Assembly: GCA_023392635.1 (NCBI GenBank)
Contig: JAEVYS010000016.1
Coordinates: forward strand, 1-36,228
Reading direction: 5' to 3'
Length of the DNA stretch: 36,228 bases
DNA from: Actinomycetes bacterium
GTDB taxonomy: Bacteria > Actinomycetota > Actinomycetes > Propionibacteriales > Propionibacteriaceae
Below, one piece after another: positions 22,411 through 29,579 of this stretch. The notes under the pieces are model-generated. The model saw only the letters and a program-made list of their open reading frames with translations. It was not told the origin of the DNA and did no database searches. The translations under genes and the position numbers were made by a program. Position 1 is the first letter of the stretch; each line of letters starts with the position of its first letter.

Positions 22411-23598
22411 ATGCAGTCGCTGCACGGCACTGTCCAGCACTACGCGTGGGGCACCACCGACGCGATCCCCGACCTGCTGGGTGTACCCGCCGACGGGCGC
22501 CCGTTCGCCGAGTACTGGCTGGGGGCCCACCACCTGTCCCCCTCCGATCTCGACGGCACCCGCCTGGACGAGGTGGTCAGGGAGCACCCGGAGGTGATCG
22601 GGGAGCCGAGCCGGGCCACGTTCGGTGACCAGCTGCCGTACCTGCTGAAGGTGTTATCGGCCCGCCACGCGCTGTCCCTCCAGGTGCACCCGTCGCGTGC
22701 CCAGGCGCAGGAGGGCTTCGCCCGCGAGAACGAGGCCGGGATCGCTCCGGACGCGCCCGAGCGCACCTACCGCGACGACTGGCCCAAGCCCGAGATCATG
22801 ATCGCGATCGACGAGTTCCACACGCTGTCCGGCTTCCGCGATCCCCGGCGCACCGCGGCTCTGTTCGCCGGGCTGGGAGTGGCCGACGACTTGGCCTCGG
22901 TCATCGGCCCGCTGACCGAGCGCAAGGGGGAGGCGGCGCTGGCCGAGGTGTTCCTCGACGTGCTCAGCCTCGACGGCGAGCGGGCCGAGCTGTCCGAACT
23001 GGTGTGCGCTGCCGCCATGGCCCACAAGGACGACGAGGGCGAGGTCGGCGAGTTCGCCCGCACCGTGCTGGAGCTGGACGAGGTGTTCCCCGCCGACCCG
23101 GGCATCCTGGCCGCCCTGCTGCTGAACCGCATCGTGATGCAGCCCGGGGAGGCCGTGTTCGTGCCCGCCGGCCACATGCACGCACACCTGCGCGGCACCG
23201 GCATCGAGGTGATGGCCAACTCCGACAACGTCATCCGCGGCGGCCTCACCAGCAAGCACGTGGACGTGAACGAGCTGGTCAAGGTGGTCGACTTCGCCCC
23301 CTCCGACGCCGAACTCACCGTTCCCGAGGCGGTCGCCCCCGGCGTCGACCACTACGCGACGGGTTGCCCCGAGTTCGACGTCTGGCGGGTCACCTCCACG
23401 TCGGAGGGCAGGGCGGTCGGCCTGCCCGGCGCCGGCTCGGCGCGCATCCTGATCGTGGTCTCGGGCAGCGCGGAACTGGCCCGTGACGACGAACGCCTCG
23501 ACCTCGGCCGTGGCGCGGCGGCGTTCCTCACGGCGGAGGACGAGGTCACGCTGACCGGCGAGGCCGTGGCCTTCCTGGCCGCCTCCGGCCTGCGCTGA
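22411..23598 (+). CDS. manA: Mannose-6-phosphate isomerase, class I
   Basis: A 395-residue cupin-type zinc isomerase that interconverts mannose 6-phosphate and fructose 6-phosphate, feeding GDP-mannose for glycans and mannolipids. The N-terminus 'HGTVQHYAWGTTDAIPDLLG', 'FAEYWLGAHHLSPS' and 'PYLLKVLSARHALSLQVHPS' are diagnostic; the last gives the zinc ligands Gln and His. 'DWPKPEIMIA' supplies the ligand Glu and 'VFVPAGHMHAHLRGTGIEVM' the second ligand His. 'SDNVIRGGLTSKHVDV' carries the catalytic Arg. The start follows AAGGATG. The kinase-like gene begins 1 nt after its stop, so the two are probably co-translated. Confidence 0.95.
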   Translation: MQSLHGTVQHYAWGTTDAIPDLLGVPADGRPFAEYWLGAHHLSPSDLDGTRLDEVVREHPEVIGEPSRATFGDQLPYLLKVLSARHALSLQVHPSRAQAQEGFARENEAGIAPDAPERTYRDDWPKPEIMIAIDEFHTLSGFRDPRRTAALFAGLGVADDLASVIGPLTERKGEAALAEVFLDVLSLDGERAELSELVCAAAMAHKDDEGEVGEFARTVLELDEVFPADPGILAALLLNRIVMQPGEAVFVPAGHMHAHLRGTGIEVMANSDNVIRGGLTSKHVDVNELVKVVDFAPSDAELTVPEAVAPGVDHYATGCPEFDVWRVTSTSEGRAVGLPGAGSARILIVVSGSAELARDDERLDLGRGAAAFLTAEDEVTLTGEAVAFLAASGLR

Positions 23599-23599
23599 C

Positions 23600-24136
23600 A
23601 TGCCCACGCCGCTGGACGTGCTGGCGCCACGGGTCAGCGACCTGGTCACGTCCGGCCGGCGCCCGGTCGTGCTGATCGACGGCGGCGCGGGCTCGGGCAA
23701 GACCACGCTCGCGGACGCCCTCGCCGCCGCGTGGCCCGGAACGGTGCAGGTCGTCGGGCTCGACGCGGTGTACCCGGGCTGGAACGGCCTTGCCTCCGCC
23801 GCCGCGGCCGTCCCCCACCTGATCCGCGGCAGCGGCTTCACGACGTGGGACTGGCACCGCGACCGCCCGGGAGCCTGGCGTCCGCTGGACGCCGGCGTCG
23901 GCCTGATCGTCGAGGGCTGCGGCGCCCTCACGCCGTCCAGCAAGCCGCTCGCCGGGCTGTCGGTGTGGCTGGAGGTCGACGAGCCGACCCGCAGGCGTCG
24001 CGCGCTGGCCCGTGACGGTGAGGTGTTCGCCGCCCACTGGGACGAGTGGGCAGCCCAGGAGGCGGCCCACTGGCGGGCCGATCACCCGCGCGAACTGGCC
24101 GACATCGTGATCAGCGAGCCGGTGCTGGCACAATGA
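23600..24136 (+). CDS. P-loop NTPase, uridine-kinase-like
   Basis: A 178-residue P-loop protein. Walker A is G28-G-A-G-S-G-K-T-T36 just after a hydrophobic strand ('RPVVLIDGG'). 'VQVVGLDAVYPGWNGLASAA' resembles the substrate-binding part of the uridine kinase / phosphoribulokinase-like group. 'GLIVEGCGALTP' is a Walker B-like strand with an acidic residue, and 'LEVDEPTRRRRALARDG' is a lid-like Arg-rich helix. Such proteins are usually annotated as nucleoside-kinase-like ATPases; the substrate is unknown. It begins 1 nt after manA and ends 20 bp before tRNA-Thr, so read-through into the tRNA is likely. Confidence 0.75.
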   Translation: MPTPLDVLAPRVSDLVTSGRRPVVLIDGGAGSGKTTLADALAAAWPGTVQVVGLDAVYPGWNGLASAAAAVPHLIRGSGFTTWDWHRDRPGAWRPLDAGVGLIVEGCGALTPSSKPLAGLSVWLEVDEPTRRRRALARDGEVFAAHWDEWAAQEAAHWRADHPRELADIVISEPVLAQ

Positions 24137-24156
24137 TCGCCGGGCTCCGGCCCAGC

Positions 24157-24229
24157 GCCTCCGTAGCTCAGTTGGCAGAGTGCCCGCCTTGTAAGCGGAT
24201 TGTCACCGGTTCGATCCCGGTCGGAGGCT
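24157..24229 (+). tRNA. tRNA-Thr (anticodon TGT)
   Basis: A 73-nt cloverleaf. The acceptor stem GCCTCCG/CGGAGGC has 7 bp, the D arm is GCTC/GAGT with an 8-nt loop, and the anticodon loop is CTTGTAA with anticodon TGT (reads ACA, Thr). The anticodon stem CCCGC/GCGGA has a C-A mismatch at its top pair (27-43). The T arm is ACCGG-TTCGATC-CCGGT, and the discriminator is T73. The CCA end is not encoded. A methyltransferase GTG begins at 24231, 2 nt after the 3' end. Confidence 0.95.
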
Positions 24230-24230
24230 C

Positions 24231-24836
24231 GTGACGTTCCCCGCAGGCCAGTGGCAGCAGATGATCGCCCGCGACCCCGGGCACTCGACCCGCTACATCG
24301 AGCGGTTCCGGATGCTCGCGGCGCAGGGCCACGACCTCTACGGCGAGGCCCGCCTGGTCGACGCGATGCTGGGACGCGGCTCCGCCGTCCTGGACGCCGG
24401 CTGCGGTCCCGGCCGCCACGCCGGCTACCTCCACGACGCCGGCCATCGGGTGGTCGGCGTCGACGTCGACCCGACCCTGATCGCGGCGGCGGAGGCCGAC
24501 TCCCCCGGCCCCACGTACCTCGTCGGCGACCTGGCGGGCTTCGAGCTGCCCCCGCAGGCGCCGCGGGAGTTCGACGCGATCCTCTGCGCGGGCAACGTGA
24601 TGACGTTCCTCCATCCCGACACGCGGGTCCCCGCGCTCGCCGGCATGGCGTCCCGCCTCGCACCGTCCGGCCGGGCGGTGATCGGGTTCGGCGCAGGGCG
24701 CGGCTACGCCTTCGACGAGTTCCTCGCCGACGCCGCCACCGCCGGGCTGGCGCTGCAGCAACGCTTCGCCACCTGGGACCTGCGCCCGTTCACGCCGTCC
24801 GCCGACTTCCAGGTGGCGGTGTTCGGACGGGCCTGA
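24231..24836 (+). CDS. Class I SAM-dependent methyltransferase
   Basis: A 201-residue Rossmann-fold methyltransferase. Motif I is 'VLDAGCGPGRHAG' (53-65), motif II ends in the acidic 'VVGVDVD' (74-80), and 'FDAILCAGNVMTFL' is the motif IV region. The substrate is not readable; the size fits small-molecule or RNA methyltransferases of the UbiE/Tam group. The frame opens with GTG 24231, only 2 nt after the tRNA-Thr 3' end, and there is no ribosome site. A later ATG at 24261 is possible, but the conserved N-terminal helix starts before it. RNase Z cleavage at the tRNA end would give a near-leaderless mRNA beginning C-GUG. Confidence 0.85.
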   Translation: MTFPAGQWQQMIARDPGHSTRYIERFRMLAAQGHDLYGEARLVDAMLGRGSAVLDAGCGPGRHAGYLHDAGHRVVGVDVDPTLIAAAEADSPGPTYLVGDLAGFELPPQAPREFDAILCAGNVMTFLHPDTRVPALAGMASRLAPSGRAVIGFGAGRGYAFDEFLADAATAGLALQQRFATWDLRPFTPSADFQVAVFGRA

Positions 24837-24848
24837 CCCTGCGATCGG

Positions 24849-25583
24849 TCACGGCCTGGCCGCGGCCCGCCTGTTCTGGGTCCGCCACGCCTGCGCGATG
24901 ACCACGACCAGGATGGCGAGCGACACCCAGGTGAGGTACTTGCCGTAGGTGTCCATGACGGCGACCGCCGGCTCGCCGATCCAGTAGCCGGCGGCGAGGC
25001 ACAGCCCGTTCACCACTGCCGACGACACGATCGAGACGCTCAGGAACTTCGTCAGGCTGGTGCCGGCCTCTCCCAGCACGGCGAGCACGACCGGGCGCCC
25101 GGGCACACCCGGCACCATCGACAGGGCGAGCGCCAGGATGTCGTACCTGTGAGCGAACCGTTCGGCCCGCTCGTTGAGCCTGCGGGCACGCTCGGAGCGC
25201 CCCGACCAGACCTCGATCAGCTCGCGGCCCCACAGCCGTCCCGCCCACCAGTAGATCCAGTCGAACTTGATCAACCCGAACGTGCCGAGGAACCACACCA
25301 GGGGCCACCACGGGTCGCCGACCGCCGCGCGCGCACCGATCAGCACCATTCCCGACCACGAGCCAAGTGAGGCGAGGACGTGCGGCCCGAAGGCGAGCAG
25401 GGTGGGCCGGACGAAGCTCATCACCAGCCCATAGGCCGCCGCGGCCCCGAGCCAGCTGAAGCAGGCGATGTCGGTGGGGGTCGGCTTGTGCTTCCACGGC
25501 AGCGACGGGTCCTCCCACCACTCCCTCGCCGCGGCGGGCTCCGGCGGTTCGGGACGGCCGTCGTCGGGAGGGGCATCGCTCAC
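24849..25583 (-). CDS. DedA/VTT-like membrane protein
   Basis: A 244-residue membrane protein. A hydrophilic head of about 40 residues ('PPDDGRPEPPEP', 'WWEDPSLPWKHK') precedes helices at about 42-85. The central 'LGTFGLIKFDWIYWWAGRLWG' and the segment 'LALALSMVPGVPGRPVVLAVL' with its Pro-Gly turn resemble the VTT domain of DedA proteins. Two final helices lie at about 190-235. DedA proteins act in membrane lipid flipping and homeostasis, so that is the probable role, but the match is loose. GTG 25583 has TAGGCT ending 6 nt upstream, which fits a leaderless transcript. It is convergent with the methyltransferase gene. Confidence 0.65.
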   Translation of the reverse strand: MSDAPPDDGRPEPPEPAAAREWWEDPSLPWKHKPTPTDIACFSWLGAAAAYGLVMSFVRPTLLAFGPHVLASLGSWSGMVLIGARAAVGDPWWPLVWFLGTFGLIKFDWIYWWAGRLWGRELIEVWSGRSERARRLNERAERFAHRYDILALALSMVPGVPGRPVVLAVLGEAGTSLTKFLSVSIVSSAVVNGLCLAAGYWIGEPAVAVMDTYGKYLTWVSLAILVVVIAQAWRTQNRRAAARP

Positions 25584-25589
25584 CCGGCG

Positions 25590-25595
25590 AGCCTA
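25590..25595 (-). promoter_or_regulatory. -10 hexamer for leaderless DedA-like gene
   Basis: TAGGCT on the minus strand ends 6 nt before GTG 25583. Confidence 0.5.
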
Positions 25596-25784
25596 CCCGA
25601 GCCCCGCCCGGCGCCGGCGCCCGTCGCAGCCCTCGTCAACAGCCGCAGCGCCGCCCGGCCGATGGGAGCGAGGCTATGGCCCGCTCGCGGGTACTCATGC
25701 CAAGATGGGTTCCGCCGCACCCGCGGCGCTTCTTCCACTACGGATCGTCGGGCACGTACCTGCCCGTGGAAAGGTGTACTTGGC

Positions 25785-26882
25785 ATGGCCACAGTCAGTT
25801 TCAAGGACGCGACCCGGGTGTATCCCGGCGCTGACCACCCCGCCGTCGACAAGCTGAACCTGGAGATCGGGGACGGCGAGTTCATGGTCCTGGTCGGCCC
25901 GTCCGGATGCGGCAAGTCGACGTCGCTGCGTATGCTCGCCGGCCTCGAAGAGGTCAACGCCGGCAACATCATGATCGGTGACCGTGACGTCACCGACCTG
26001 CCGCCGAAGGACCGGGACATCGCGATGGTGTTCCAGAACTACGCGCTCTACCCGCACATGACCGTCGCAGACAACATGGGCTTCGCCCTGAAGATGGCCG
26101 GCGTGCCCAAGGCCGAGCGCGACCAGCGCGTCCTCGAGGCGGCGCACCTGCTGGGGCTGGAGGGCTTCCTCGCCCGCAAGCCGAAGGCCCTCTCCGGTGG
26201 CCAGCGCCAGCGCGTCGCGATGGGCCGTGCGATCGTCCGCCAGCCGCAGGTGTTCCTGATGGACGAGCCCCTGAGCAACCTGGACGCCAAGCTTCGCGTC
26301 TCGACCCGCACCCAGATCGCCGCCCTGCAGACCCGCCTCGGCGTCACCACCGTCTACGTCACGCACGACCAGGTCGAGGCCATGACGATGGGCGACCGGG
26401 TCGCGGTCATGAAGGACGGCGTCCTGCAGCAGGTCGACAGCCCGCTGACCCTGTACGACGCACCGGCCAACCTGTTCGTCGCAGGCTTCATCGGCTCGCC
26501 GGCCATGAACCTGATCACCGGCACCATCGTCGACGGCGGCGTGCAGGTGGGCGACTACGTCGTCCCCGTGAAGCGCGAGACGCTGGCCAAGGTCACCGAC
26601 GAGAAGACGCTCGTCCTCGGCATCCGCCCGGAGAACTTCCGGATCGCAGAGGAGGGCATCAGCCTCGACGTGGACGTGGTCGAGGAGCTCGGCGCCGACG
26701 GCTACGTCTACGGCACCCTCGCCGGCCTCGACGCCGACGAGAAGCTGACCGCCCAGCAGATCGTGGCCCGCGTCTCCGCCCGGACGCCACCGCAGCGTGG
26801 CACCACCGTGCGGCTGAACACGGTCGACCCCGACACGATGCACGTCTTCTCCGAGAAGACGCAGGAGCGGTTGAGCGCGTAG
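25785..26882 (+). CDS. Sugar ABC importer ATPase, UgpC/MsmK/MsiK type
   Basis: A 365-residue nucleotide-binding subunit of carbohydrate importers. Walker A is G37PSGCGKST45, the Q-loop is in 'MVFQNYALYPHMTV', the signature is 'LSGGQRQRVAMGRAI' near 136, Walker B 'VFLMDEPLSNLDAKL' near 156, and the switch His lies in 'YVTHDQVEAMTMG'. The C-terminal TOBE/OB domain (about 235-365) includes 'GIRPENFRI' and is typical of the CUT1 group. No permease or binding protein is encoded nearby. In Streptomyces an orphan MsiK ATPase serves several sugar importers, and this gene is probably of that kind. AAAGG lies about 9 nt before ATG 25785. A strong terminator follows. Confidence 0.95.
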   Translation: MATVSFKDATRVYPGADHPAVDKLNLEIGDGEFMVLVGPSGCGKSTSLRMLAGLEEVNAGNIMIGDRDVTDLPPKDRDIAMVFQNYALYPHMTVADNMGFALKMAGVPKAERDQRVLEAAHLLGLEGFLARKPKALSGGQRQRVAMGRAIVRQPQVFLMDEPLSNLDAKLRVSTRTQIAALQTRLGVTTVYVTHDQVEAMTMGDRVAVMKDGVLQQVDSPLTLYDAPANLFVAGFIGSPAMNLITGTIVDGGVQVGDYVVPVKRETLAKVTDEKTLVLGIRPENFRIAEEGISLDVDVVEELGADGYVYGTLAGLDADEKLTAQQIVARVSARTPPQRGTTVRLNTVDPDTMHVFSEKTQERLSA

Positions 26883-26897
26883 CAGCACCATCTGGCG

Positions 26898-26928
26898 GGG
26901 CCGGTCGGATCATCCGACCGGCCCTTCC
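26898..26928 (+). terminator. Terminator of the sugar ATPase gene
   Basis: GGGCCGGTCGGAT and ATCCGACCGGCCC are perfectly complementary, with 1 nt between; the inner pairs must open, leaving about a 10-bp stem with a 7-nt loop. It is 16 bp past the stop and followed by TTCCTGT. Confidence 0.8.
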
Positions 26929-27008
26929 TGTCGTCCCGGCCGGCCGCAGCCTGCTCCGACCCCGGCGAGCGGGCCCGAAGGGCCGGCGGGAGTGTTTCGA
27001 GCGCATGC

Positions 27009-27014
27009 GAGAAT
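27009..27014 (+). promoter_or_regulatory. -10 hexamer for leaderless DUF4032 gene
   Basis: GAGAAT ends 6 nt before GTG 27021, matching the relaxed NANNNT form. No ribosome site is present. Confidence 0.4.
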
Positions 27015-27020
27015 GGCGAG

Positions 27021-28391
27021 GTGCCCCGGTTCCTCTCCTCGCGCCCGGACTCACGGCTGATTCCCCTGCCGTGGGAGGTCCCGCTCGCGGAGTGGCCCAC
27101 CGAGCACCTCGTCGCACTTCCGCGGGGCATCTCCCGCCACGTCGTCCGCTTCATCAAGGTGGGCAATTCGGTCTATGCGGCGAAGGAGGTGATCGAGAGC
27201 CTCGCGATCCACGAGTACCGGATGCTCACCGACCTCCACCGCACCGACACCCCCGCGGTGGAGCCGCTGGCTGTGGTGACCGGGCGCGTGGACAACGACG
27301 GCGTCCCGCTCGACCCGGTGCTCATCACGCGCCACCTGGAGTTCTCGCTGCCGTACCGCTCGCTGTTCGCCCAGGGCGTGCGCCCGGACACCGTCGGCCG
27401 CCTCCTGGACGCGATGGTGGTCCTGCTGGCGCGGCTGCACCTGGTCGGCTTCCTGTGGGGTGATGTGTCGCTGTCCAACATCCTGTTCCGGCGCGACGCC
27501 GGCGAGTTCGCCGCGTACCTCGTGGACGCCGAGACCGCCGAGATGCACGAGACGCTCACCGACGGGCAGCGGGAGCACGACCTGACCATCGCCACCACCA
27601 ACCTGTACGGCGAGTTCAGCGACCTCGAGGCCGGCCAGATGCTGGATGCCTCCCTCGACCCGCTGAAGCTCGTCGAGTCGATCCTCACCCGCTACCGGGA
27701 GCTGTGGGCGGAGCTGACCGGCGCGGAGGAGTTCAGCGACCGCGAGGTGTTCCGGATCGAGAACCGCGTCCGCAGGCTCAACGCCCTCGGGTTCGACGTG
27801 GCAGAGCTGTCGATCGAGACGTCGCCCGACGGCTCGGTGATCCGCATCCAGCCGAAGGTCGTCGACGCCGGCCACCACACCCGGCGCCTGCTGCGGCTCA
27901 CCGGCCTCGACGTCGAGGAGCACCAGGCCCGGCGCCTGCTCAACGACCTGGACACGTTCCGCGCCCGCACGAACCAGGGGCACGTTGACGAGGCCGTCGT
28001 CGCCCACCAGTGGCTCACGGAGTGCTTCCAGCCGGTGGTCACCGCTGTGCCACCGGAGTTGCGGGGCAAGCGTGAGGCGGCCCAGATCTACCACGAGGTG
28101 CTCGACTACCGGTGGTACGCCTCCCAGCGGGAGAACCGCGAGGTGCCGCTGGTCGACGCCACCCACGGCTACATCCAGGACGTGCTGCGCGTCCTGCCCG
28201 ACGAGGCGATGACCGACACCAGGGCGATCGGCGAGGAGCGCCAGCTGGCGAACCCCTTCGACCCGTCCCAGGGCTTCATCGACGACGACGGCCCGATGCC
28301 GGTGGACCCCTGGGAGGTCGCGGACGAGGAGGACCTGCCCGCCCCCGGCTTCCTCGACATCGACGCCCTCCGCGCCGGCCGCAAGGGCTGA
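27021..28391 (+). CDS. DUF4032 kinase-like protein
   Basis: A 456-residue actinobacterial DUF4032 protein with a protein-kinase-like core. 'FIKVGNSVYAAKEV' carries a Lys at the usual ATP-binding position. 'LHLVGFLWGDVSLSNILF' (about 140-157) mirrors the catalytic loop 'HGDxxxxN' of the RIO/lipopolysaccharide-kinase group, with Trp in place of His. 'AAYLVDAETAEM' stands where the metal-binding DFG motif lies. Residues about 290-400 form the C-terminal DUF4032 part, and the end is acidic. It may phosphorylate a small molecule or protein, but there is no experimental assignment that I know of. GTG 27021 is chosen for its 6-nt -10 spacing. It is monocistronic, between a terminator and the repeat at 28411. 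Confidence 0.8.
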   Translation: MPRFLSSRPDSRLIPLPWEVPLAEWPTEHLVALPRGISRHVVRFIKVGNSVYAAKEVIESLAIHEYRMLTDLHRTDTPAVEPLAVVTGRVDNDGVPLDPVLITRHLEFSLPYRSLFAQGVRPDTVGRLLDAMVVLLARLHLVGFLWGDVSLSNILFRRDAGEFAAYLVDAETAEMHETLTDGQREHDLTIATTNLYGEFSDLEAGQMLDASLDPLKLVESILTRYRELWAELTGAEEFSDREVFRIENRVRRLNALGFDVAELSIETSPDGSVIRIQPKVVDAGHHTRRLLRLTGLDVEEHQARRLLNDLDTFRARTNQGHVDEAVVAHQWLTECFQPVVTAVPPELRGKREAAQIYHEVLDYRWYASQRENREVPLVDATHGYIQDVLRVLPDEAMTDTRAIGEERQLANPFDPSQGFIDDDGPMPVDPWEVADEEDLPAPGFLDIDALRAGRKG

Positions 28392-28410
28392 CTCCCCGCC
28401 CGTTTTCGCA

Positions 28411-28452
28411 CAGTGGCCACAAAGCGTCGACGACGACGCCTTCTGGCCACCT
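28411..28452. repeat. Palindromic repeat, copy A
   Basis: GTGGCCAC (28413-28420) and TGGCCACCT (28444-28452) flank the core AAAGCGTCGACGACGACGCC. The 40-nt unit 28413-28452 matches 29498-29537 at 33 of 40 positions with no gaps. Most differences lie outside the GGCCAC arms and the CGACGACGAC core. Confidence 0.75.
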
Positions 28453-28520
28453 TGAGTGGTGGGCGCATGAGTTGTCCACAGATTCCCGCGTGCACCTCGT
28501 GCCCGCTGCTCTGGGACGCG

Positions 28521-28526
28521 CATCCT
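28521..28526 (+). promoter_or_regulatory. Possible -10 hexamer for AbiEi/DUF559 gene
   Basis: CATCCT ends 6 nt before ATG 28533, matching the relaxed NANNNT form. It supports that ATG over the frame beginning at 28413. Confidence 0.4.
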
Positions 28527-28532
28527 GCCGGG

Positions 28533-29474
28533 ATGCACCATCGGATCGACCCGGGGGTCGAGTTGAGAGGGCTGGCCGCAGAACAGTGCGGCCTGGTCAG
28601 CGCCGAGCAGGCGGCGCTGCTCGGGCTGGGCAGGAGCTCGGTACGTCGGCTCGTGCGCCAGGGCTTCTGGACCCGGGTGGGCCCCGGTGTCTACGACACC
28701 CGCCCGGGCGCGGACGAGGCGACCAAACGCATCTGGGCGGCAGCGCTGCGGGCCGGTGACCCGTGCGCGGTCGGCGGTGAGGCAGCGCTGGTGCTCTACG
28801 GCCTCGACCGGCAGGTGGACCGGATCGTGGTCTGGACCCCGGATGAGCGGCACCCCCGTTCCGACCCGATGGTGCAGGTGCGCCGTGACCGGATCGGACG
28901 GCTCGGCCGTCGGCGCGGGCTCCTGCCACGGATCCGAGCGGAGGACGCCGTCATCGACGTCGCCGAGCGCCTCGCACCCGGGCAGGCGGTGGCGCTGATC
29001 TCCGAGGCCGCCCGGCGGCGGGTCGTGACGCTGGCGTCGCTGCGAGCGACCATCGACGGGCGCGCGCGGGTGCGCAACCGCCGGGTCCTCCTCGCCCTGA
29101 TCGGCGACCTCGAGGGCATCGAGAGCACCCTCGAGTACTCCTACCGCAGGGACGTCGAGCGGGCCCACGGCCTGCCGAAGGGCTCGCGGCAGAGGTCGGT
29201 CAGCCGGGGAACCCGGACCGACGTGCTCTACGAGCCGTACGCCCTCCTGGTCGAGCTGGACGGACGCGCCGGCCACGTCGACTACGAGTCCGGGTTCAGG
29301 GACATGCACCGGGACAACGCGCACGCACTGGGCGCGTGGACAACGCTGCGCTACGGGAGTGCGGACGTGCGCGGCGAGCCGTGCCTGGTCGCGCGCCAGG
29401 TGGCCGCCGCGCTCGCCCAGCGCGGCTGGTCCGGGCCCCTGCTGTCGTGCCCGTCCTGCCGCCGTGCCGCCTGA
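28533..29474 (+). CDS. AbiEi-antitoxin-like HTH plus DUF559 (Vsr-like) nuclease-fold protein
   Basis: A 313-residue two-domain protein. Residues about 10-55 ('LRGLAAEQCGLVSAEQAALL', 'SVRRLVRQGFWTRVGPGVY') are the winged-helix domain seen in type IV AbiEi antitoxins. The C-terminal part (about 200-300) is the DUF559/Vsr-like PD-(D/E)XK fold: 'RTDVLYEPYALLVELDGRAG' has Asp, then E-x-D, and 'FRDMHRDNAHALGAWTTLRY' is its typical second half. The tail 'CPSC' could bind zinc. Such proteins are abundant and patchily distributed in actinobacteria. No toxin partner (AbiEii) adjoins it, so a classical toxin-antitoxin pair is not supported. Copies of one repeat flank the gene on both sides. ATG 28533 is chosen over the frame from 28413 because that would start inside repeat A. 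Confidence 0.8.
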   Translation: MHHRIDPGVELRGLAAEQCGLVSAEQAALLGLGRSSVRRLVRQGFWTRVGPGVYDTRPGADEATKRIWAAALRAGDPCAVGGEAALVLYGLDRQVDRIVVWTPDERHPRSDPMVQVRRDRIGRLGRRRGLLPRIRAEDAVIDVAERLAPGQAVALISEAARRRVVTLASLRATIDGRARVRNRRVLLALIGDLEGIESTLEYSYRRDVERAHGLPKGSRQRSVSRGTRTDVLYEPYALLVELDGRAGHVDYESGFRDMHRDNAHALGAWTTLRYGSADVRGEPCLVARQVAAALAQRGWSGPLLSCPSCRRAA

Positions 29475-29484
29475 ATCGACGGCG

Positions 29485-29548
29485 CCAGCCTCGCAAGGTG
29501 GCCCCGAAGCGCCGACGACGACACCGACGGGCCACCTAGCGAGGCTGG
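29485..29548. repeat. Palindromic repeat, copy B, long hairpin
   Basis: A 20-nt arm at 29485-29504 (CCAGCCTCGCAAGGTGGCCC) pairs with 29529-29548 at 19 of 20 positions around a 24-nt loop. The inner part, 29498-29537, is the same unit as copy A. It lies between the DUF559 stop and the cysS promoter and could also act as a terminator. Confidence 0.8.
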
Positions 29549-29567
29549 GCGTGGTGCTGCGGCTGGA

Positions 29568-29573
29568 TAGACT
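29568..29573 (+). promoter_or_regulatory. -10 hexamer for leaderless cysS
   Basis: TAGACT ends 6 nt before GTG 29580. No ribosome site is present. Confidence 0.55.
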
Positions 29574-29579
29574 GCCGCG

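Noticed and set aside
28472..28480. TTGTCCACA, a match to the high-GC DnaA box
   Set aside because: It is a single copy with no dnaA, dnaN or AT-rich region nearby, so it gives no support for an origin.
28533..29474. Complete type IV toxin-antitoxin system
   Set aside because: Only the AbiEi-like domain is present; there is no adjacent AbiEii-type nucleotidyltransferase gene, and the second domain is a DUF559 nuclease fold.
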